Shown: positions 60,873 to 64,000 of the stretch, one piece after another | How the letters are laid out: each line of letters opens with the position of its first letter | Numbering within the stretch: the stretch's first letter is position 1 | Virus record (IMG/VR): IMGVR_UViG_3300044825_002608 | Coordinates: 35,658 to 99,657 of that record | DNA length: 64,000 bases | Reading direction: 5' to 3' (one strand) | Source of the DNA: a virus | Position numbers and translations under genes: made by a program | The notes under the pieces: model-generated | What the model was told of the DNA's origin: nothing | What the model saw: the letters and a program-made list of their open reading frames with translations, nothing else | The model's database searches: none

Positions 60873-61682
60873 GTGGCAACACCACGTAGAATATCGGATA
60901 TTAGACCACTATTTACTAATCTTGCACAAACTTCTCATTATGAAGTAAAGTTTGGAGGTTTACCAAATCAATTAAAATCATACTTAGGTCGAAGAGGAAT
61001 TACCGAAAGATTTATTACTGAAGATGCTGGGTTGCTATGCAATAATGCAGTTTTACCGACAACACAACTAGCAACTGCAGAAATATCAGGTAACTATATT
61101 GGTATTACTGAAACATTTGCACATCGTAGAGTATATCAAGATATAAGTCTTGAGTTCTATGTGGATAAAAATTATAAAACATTAAAGTTTTTAGAACATT
61201 GGATGGAATTCATTGCAAGTGGATCTACAAATCCAATTGATGGTATTAATCAACCAATTAATGGGAACGTTGATGTGGGATACTTTGCAAGAATGCAATA
61301 TCCTGAATACTATAAATCTAATCAAACTAGAATTATAAAATTCGATCGTGACTACCAACAAGAAATAGAATATACTTTTATAGGATTATATCCATACAGC
61401 ATTGCTTCTATCCCAGTTTCCTATACACAATCTGATGTGATGAAAATGCAAGCAACATTTAAAATAGATCGTTATGTAATTGGAAAATCTTATAGTATTG
61501 ATTACTACAGAGAAACTGCAAATAACATTCAACCTGCACAACCCAATCTACCTGTACAAAGTTCTGAAAAAGTTCAAAAACCATTATTAGTTCCAAGATC
61601 ACCTGGATCTATACCATCAAATGGAGTTGAATTTTTACCTAATAATAAATCATTATATGAGTCACTTTATGGTAATAAATAA
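60873..61682 (+). CDS. 54: gp54 baseplate tail-tube initiator
   Basis: The GTG at 60873 gives the family-typical opening ATPRRISDIRPLFTNLAQTSHYEV; no ATG fits. The 269-residue protein has NYIGITETFAHRRVYQDISLEFYVD and QSDVMKMQATFKIDRYVIG, a tail-tube-like fold as in T4 gp54 (320 aa). It caps the hub and starts tube polymerisation with gp48. Confidence 0.83.
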   Translation: MATPRRISDIRPLFTNLAQTSHYEVKFGGLPNQLKSYLGRRGITERFITEDAGLLCNNAVLPTTQLATAEISGNYIGITETFAHRRVYQDISLEFYVDKNYKTLKFLEHWMEFIASGSTNPIDGINQPINGNVDVGYFARMQYPEYYKSNQTRIIKFDRDYQQEIEYTFIGLYPYSIASIPVSYTQSDVMKMQATFKIDRYVIGKSYSIDYYRETANNIQPAQPNLPVQSSEKVQKPLLVPRSPGSIPSNGVEFLPNNKSLYESLYGNK

Positions 61683-61705
61683 TCCTAACTGACTTATAGG
61701 TTGAT

Positions 61706-62425
61706 ATGCCATTACCAAAAATTGAAACTCCATCATATAGTTTAGAAATTCCATCTCTTAAAAAAGAAATTAAATATAGACCCTTTCTTGTTAAAGAAGA
61801 AAAGATTCTAATCATTGCACTGGAAAGTGAAGACTCTAAACAAATTGCTGATGCTGTTAAAAATGTTATTAGCAATTGCATCTTGACAAAAGGAGTAAAA
61901 GTAGATCAACTTGCTATTTTTGACATTGAGTATTTGTTTTTAAATATTCGTGGGAAATCTGTTGGAGAAACTGTTGACGTTTTAATTACCTGTCCAGATG
62001 ATCAAAATACTCAAGTTCCAGTTAGCATTAATCTTGATGATATAAAAATTAATATCAGTAAAGAACATTCTAGAGATATTAAAATAGATGATAATTTAAC
62101 TCTAAGAATGAAATATCCTTCAATGAAGGAATTTATTAAGACTAACTTTGAAAATAATTTTGATATAAGTGTTGATGATACTTTTGATTTGATTCTATCA
62201 TGTATCGAACAAATTTATAGTGAAGAAGAATCTTGGTCAGCATCAGATTGTACGAAAAAAGAACTTTCCGATTTCATTGAGCAATTAAGTCCAAAAAAAT
62301 TCAAAGAAGTTGAAAAATTCTTTGCAACGATGCCTAAACTTTCTCATAAAATCAAGATTAGAAATCCAAACACAGATGTTGAGAGTGAAGTTCTACTGGA
62401 GGGACTAACAAGTTTTTTCGCCTAG
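61706..62425 (+). CDS. 26: gp26 baseplate hub protein
   Basis: The 239-residue protein (T4: 208) has LKKEIKYRPFLVKEEKILIIALES near residue 15 and LKYPSMKEF-like RMKYPSMKEFI near residue 135, typical of T4-like gp26 hub assembly proteins. The gp51-like gene begins two bases after its stop, as in T4 gene order. Confidence 0.83.
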   Translation: MPLPKIETPSYSLEIPSLKKEIKYRPFLVKEEKILIIALESEDSKQIADAVKNVISNCILTKGVKVDQLAIFDIEYLFLNIRGKSVGETVDVLITCPDDQNTQVPVSINLDDIKINISKEHSRDIKIDDNLTLRMKYPSMKEFIKTNFENNFDISVDDTFDLILSCIEQIYSEEESWSASDCTKKELSDFIEQLSPKKFKEVEKFFATMPKLSHKIKIRNPNTDVESEVLLEGLTSFFA

Positions 62426-62427
62426 CG

Positions 62428-62598
62428 ATGGCTCATGAAAATCTTGAGTCATACTATAAAACTAATTTTTCTCTCATTCAACATCATCACTGGTCTTTAA
62501 CTGAAATAGAAAATCTTGTACCATGGGAAAGAGAAGTTTATATTGCTCTTCTCAAACAATATATTGAGCAAGAAAATTTAAAAAATCAACAACAATAA
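62428..62598 (+). CDS. 51: Short gp51-like baseplate hub protein with altered 3' end
   Basis: The 56-residue product contains HHHWSLTEIENLVPWEREVYIALL, the pattern of short cyanophage proteins annotated as gp51; T4 gp51 is much longer, so the name is by position. The last 12 codons (YIEQENLKNQQQ) are echoed by a remnant at 63347-63391 (YIEEENLKNNANG) on the far side of an endonuclease insertion. The present 3' end therefore appears to have come with that element. Confidence 0.68.
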   Translation: MAHENLESYYKTNFSLIQHHHWSLTEIENLVPWEREVYIALLKQYIEQENLKNQQQ

Positions 62599-62602
62599 AA
62601 TA

Positions 62603-63229
62603 TTATTTTATTTTTTCAACTTTCACAATATCTTTGTGTTTTTTTCTAATATCTTTATATACACTATGAATGTTTGCAACATTATAATTATTTTCTTTTG
62701 CCCAAGTATATAATCCACATATTGTAGTTATATTTCCATTAGAATGTGTAATTTTCCACCAATTAGAATGTGAATGTTTTTCTCCTAAATGTGATTTGCT
62801 CATTTTTTGCCTTGTTTCGAATGATACCAATTTTCCATATCTAGGATTATTTTTTCCAACATTTGCTTTTCTTAATTTTTCTTTATGTTCATTTGAAAGG
62901 ATTTTATTTTTGTTTACTTTACTCAAATTAGTTTTAAATTCTAAAGAACGAATGGATCCACTGGCACCCTCTCCACCATCAGTTTTATTAAGAAGGATAC
63001 CAGTTCCTAAGTCCTTCCTACCAAGAACAGCAATCATATAAATTTCATGCTTAAATGCTTTCTCTTCTGTTAAATTCTTTTTTAAAAAAATTATTCTACT
63101 TTTATCTTTTGGAGGTTTTACACCCTTTCTACTTTTATATAATCTGTTATTACTTCCCTTACCAATATAATAAGGAGTTTTATTTTCTCTTAAATATGCG
63201 TAAGTGTAAAACCTATTAGGATTTACCAT
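62603..63229 (-). CDS. GIY-YIG homing endonuclease 4
   Basis: The 208-residue protein opens VNPNRFYTYAYLREN and PYYIGKGSN, nearly identical to the 50470 copy. EEKAFKHEIYMIAVLGRKD follows, then one NUMOD3 block (GKNNPRYGKLVSFETRQKM) and a C-terminal NUMOD1-like NGNITTICGLYTWAKENN. It lies opposite to the baseplate genes it separates. Its leader is at 63241-63315. Confidence 0.88.
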   Translation of the reverse strand: MVNPNRFYTYAYLRENKTPYYIGKGSNNRLYKSRKGVKPPKDKSRIIFLKKNLTEEKAFKHEIYMIAVLGRKDLGTGILLNKTDGGEGASGSIRSLEFKTNLSKVNKNKILSNEHKEKLRKANVGKNNPRYGKLVSFETRQKMSKSHLGEKHSHSNWWKITHSNGNITTICGLYTWAKENNYNVANIHSVYKDIRKKHKDIVKVEKIK

Positions 63230-63240
63230 AACTGCTCTTT

Positions 63241-63315
63241 AGTTGACTGCATTAATATTTATATTGCAAAGGAGAGTATTTCTACCCTCCAAACCTGTAG
63301 AGATTGCAGTCAACT
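63241..63315 (-). promoter_or_regulatory. Two-stem leader with late promoter, GIY-YIG gene 4
   Basis: On the minus strand, AGTTGACTGCA (63315-63305) pairs with TGCAGTCAACT (63251-63241). Between them is GGAGGGTA, a GAAA loop and TACTCTCC (63290-63271), with one G-U pair where the 50408 copy has A-U. TATAAATA lies at 63263-63256. Homology to the 50385 leader starts at GCCTGAAG, just outside the outer stem. Confidence 0.78.
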
Positions 63316-63346
63316 TCAGGCAATGTTATTTATATTGCAATAAATA

Positions 63347-63391
63347 AAGTATATTGAAGAAGAAAACTTAAAGAACAACGCAAATGGCTGA
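63347..63391 (+). pseudogene. Remnant of the original gp51-like 3' end
   Basis: Reading AAG TAT ATT GAA from 63347, the frame encodes KYIEEENLKNNANG and stops at a TGA (63389-63391) inside the ATG-GCTGA start of the next gene. This matches the C-terminus of the gene at 62428 and gives the overlap expected of an intact operon. Confidence 0.72.
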
Positions 63392-64000
63392 ATTAGATCC
63401 CGAAAAAGTTGGTACATCTGGATTTGATCCAGGAACGGGATCTCCCTTGTCTCAAGAAGTTAGAAATGCACTTTTAAAAAAATCAACAATTGATAGATCT
63501 ATTTTTAGAAATGAGTTACTAGAATCTGAAAATAGAAAAAGAGAAATTGATACACAAAATGTTATAGTGATTCAATCTCAAGAACAAGCACTCTTGGGAT
63601 TTAACTCTAATATTCAAGCACTAAGAAATGATATCGGAAAATTAGGTGTAGGATTATCTAACATTGCACTTTTACTCCGACAAGATAATGCTGAAGAAAC
63701 AGAAAGAATTAAAATTCAACAAGAAAAGGAAAGAAGACTTGTCGAGCAAAGAGTTAGGATTGGTAGAGAAAGTGAAATAGAGCAAAAGATACAAAGTGCT
63801 CTTGTTGCACCAGTTCAAAGACTAGTTCCACAAGTAAACGATGTATTTGGAAGAATAGGAGCAGCTCTTGGAATTTTATTTGGTGGATGGTTAACTAATC
63901 AAGTTGTTCAGGCAATAAAGGCATCTGAAGAAGGTAATACAAAATTATTCAATGATATTAGGTTTAATATTATTAAAAACTTAGCAATAGTTGGTGGAGG
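63384..64000 (+). CDS. Virion structural protein, N-terminal part (runs off the window)
   Basis: About 205 codons are visible with no stop. The start is acidic and Gly-rich. A long charged coiled coil follows (RIKIQQEKERRLVEQRVRIGRES), then RLVPQVNDVFGRIGAALGILFGGWLTNQ, a hydrophobic stretch. Following gp26 and gp51 in order, it is probably a large tail or baseplate-associated structural protein; the class is not recognised. Confidence 0.65.
   Translation, partial: MAELDPEKVGTSGFDPGTGSPLSQEVRNALLKKSTIDRSIFRNELLESENRKREIDTQNVIVIQSQEQALLGFNSNIQALRNDIGKLGVGLSNIALLLRQDNAEETERIKIQQEKERRLVEQRVRIGRESEIEQKIQSALVAPVQRLVPQVNDVFGRIGAALGILFGGWLTNQVVQAIKASEEGNTKLFNDIRFNIIKNLAIVGG

Noticed and set aside
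1-64000. tRNA genes, integrase or attachment sites
   Set aside because: I looked for clover-leaf signatures and recombinase motifs by eye and found none; a tRNAscan run would settle the tRNA question.

Overview
The window is a 64 kb piece of a T4-like cyanomyovirus that infects marine Synechococcus or Prochlorococcus. Three things show this. It carries photosystem genes (psbA, psbD, two hli). It carries T4-type replication, transcription and baseplate genes (gp32, gp33, gp59, gp53, gp48, gp4, gp54, gp26). It also has PhoH, ThyX and a small glutaredoxin, and TATAAATA-type late promoters. The DNA is AT-rich and tightly packed, mostly on the + strand. No tRNA, CRISPR array, integrase or insertion sequence was seen.

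Layout. (1) 1-13292: a surface-sugar island of about 17 overlapping genes: a C-methyltransferase, GDP-fucose synthase, an alpha-1,2-fucosyltransferase (GT11), an ABO-type GT6 transferase, a GT25, GT4-like enzymes, WavE-like transferases and SAM methyltransferases. Inside it is a four-gene block of nucleotidyltransferase, cupin, RuBisCO-like protein and GDPD-like phosphodiesterase. (2) 13309-19809: the photosynthesis block: hli, small membrane proteins, hli, psbA split by two group I introns, an HNH nuclease, a LOG-type nucleosidase, psbD and a second HNH nuclease. (3) 19869-40692: five tail-fibre or adhesin genes, two ending in S74 chaperone domains and three built of 40-residue Asp-box-like repeats, the last 3589 aa long. 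(4) 40737-46068: six glycosyltransferase-type genes. (5) 46068-54160: small conserved phage genes, thyX, phoH, a PD-(D/E)XK exonuclease, gp33, gp59. (6) 54226-56939: gp32 split by a group I intron, then a Mom-like gene broken by an in-frame stop. (7) 56953-64000: baseplate and head-completion genes on both strands, peppered with homing endonucleases.

How it fits together. Photosystem and redox genes would keep host electron flow going during infection. PhoH, ThyX, gp32, gp59 and the exonuclease serve replication and nucleotide supply. gp33 is the late-transcription co-activator that should read the TATAAATA promoters. The two glycosyltransferase clusters flanking the fibre genes suggest remodelling of host-surface or virion glycans.

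The strongest candidates for something new are four. The first is the RuBisCO-like protein block in the sugar island. The second is an H/ABO-antigen-like glycan module. The third is a recurring RNA hairpin with an embedded late promoter in front of homing endonuclease genes; in three of them two stems keep their shape while the sequence changes. The fourth is a gp51-like gene whose 3' end has been replaced by an endonuclease unit, leaving the old 3' end as a remnant.
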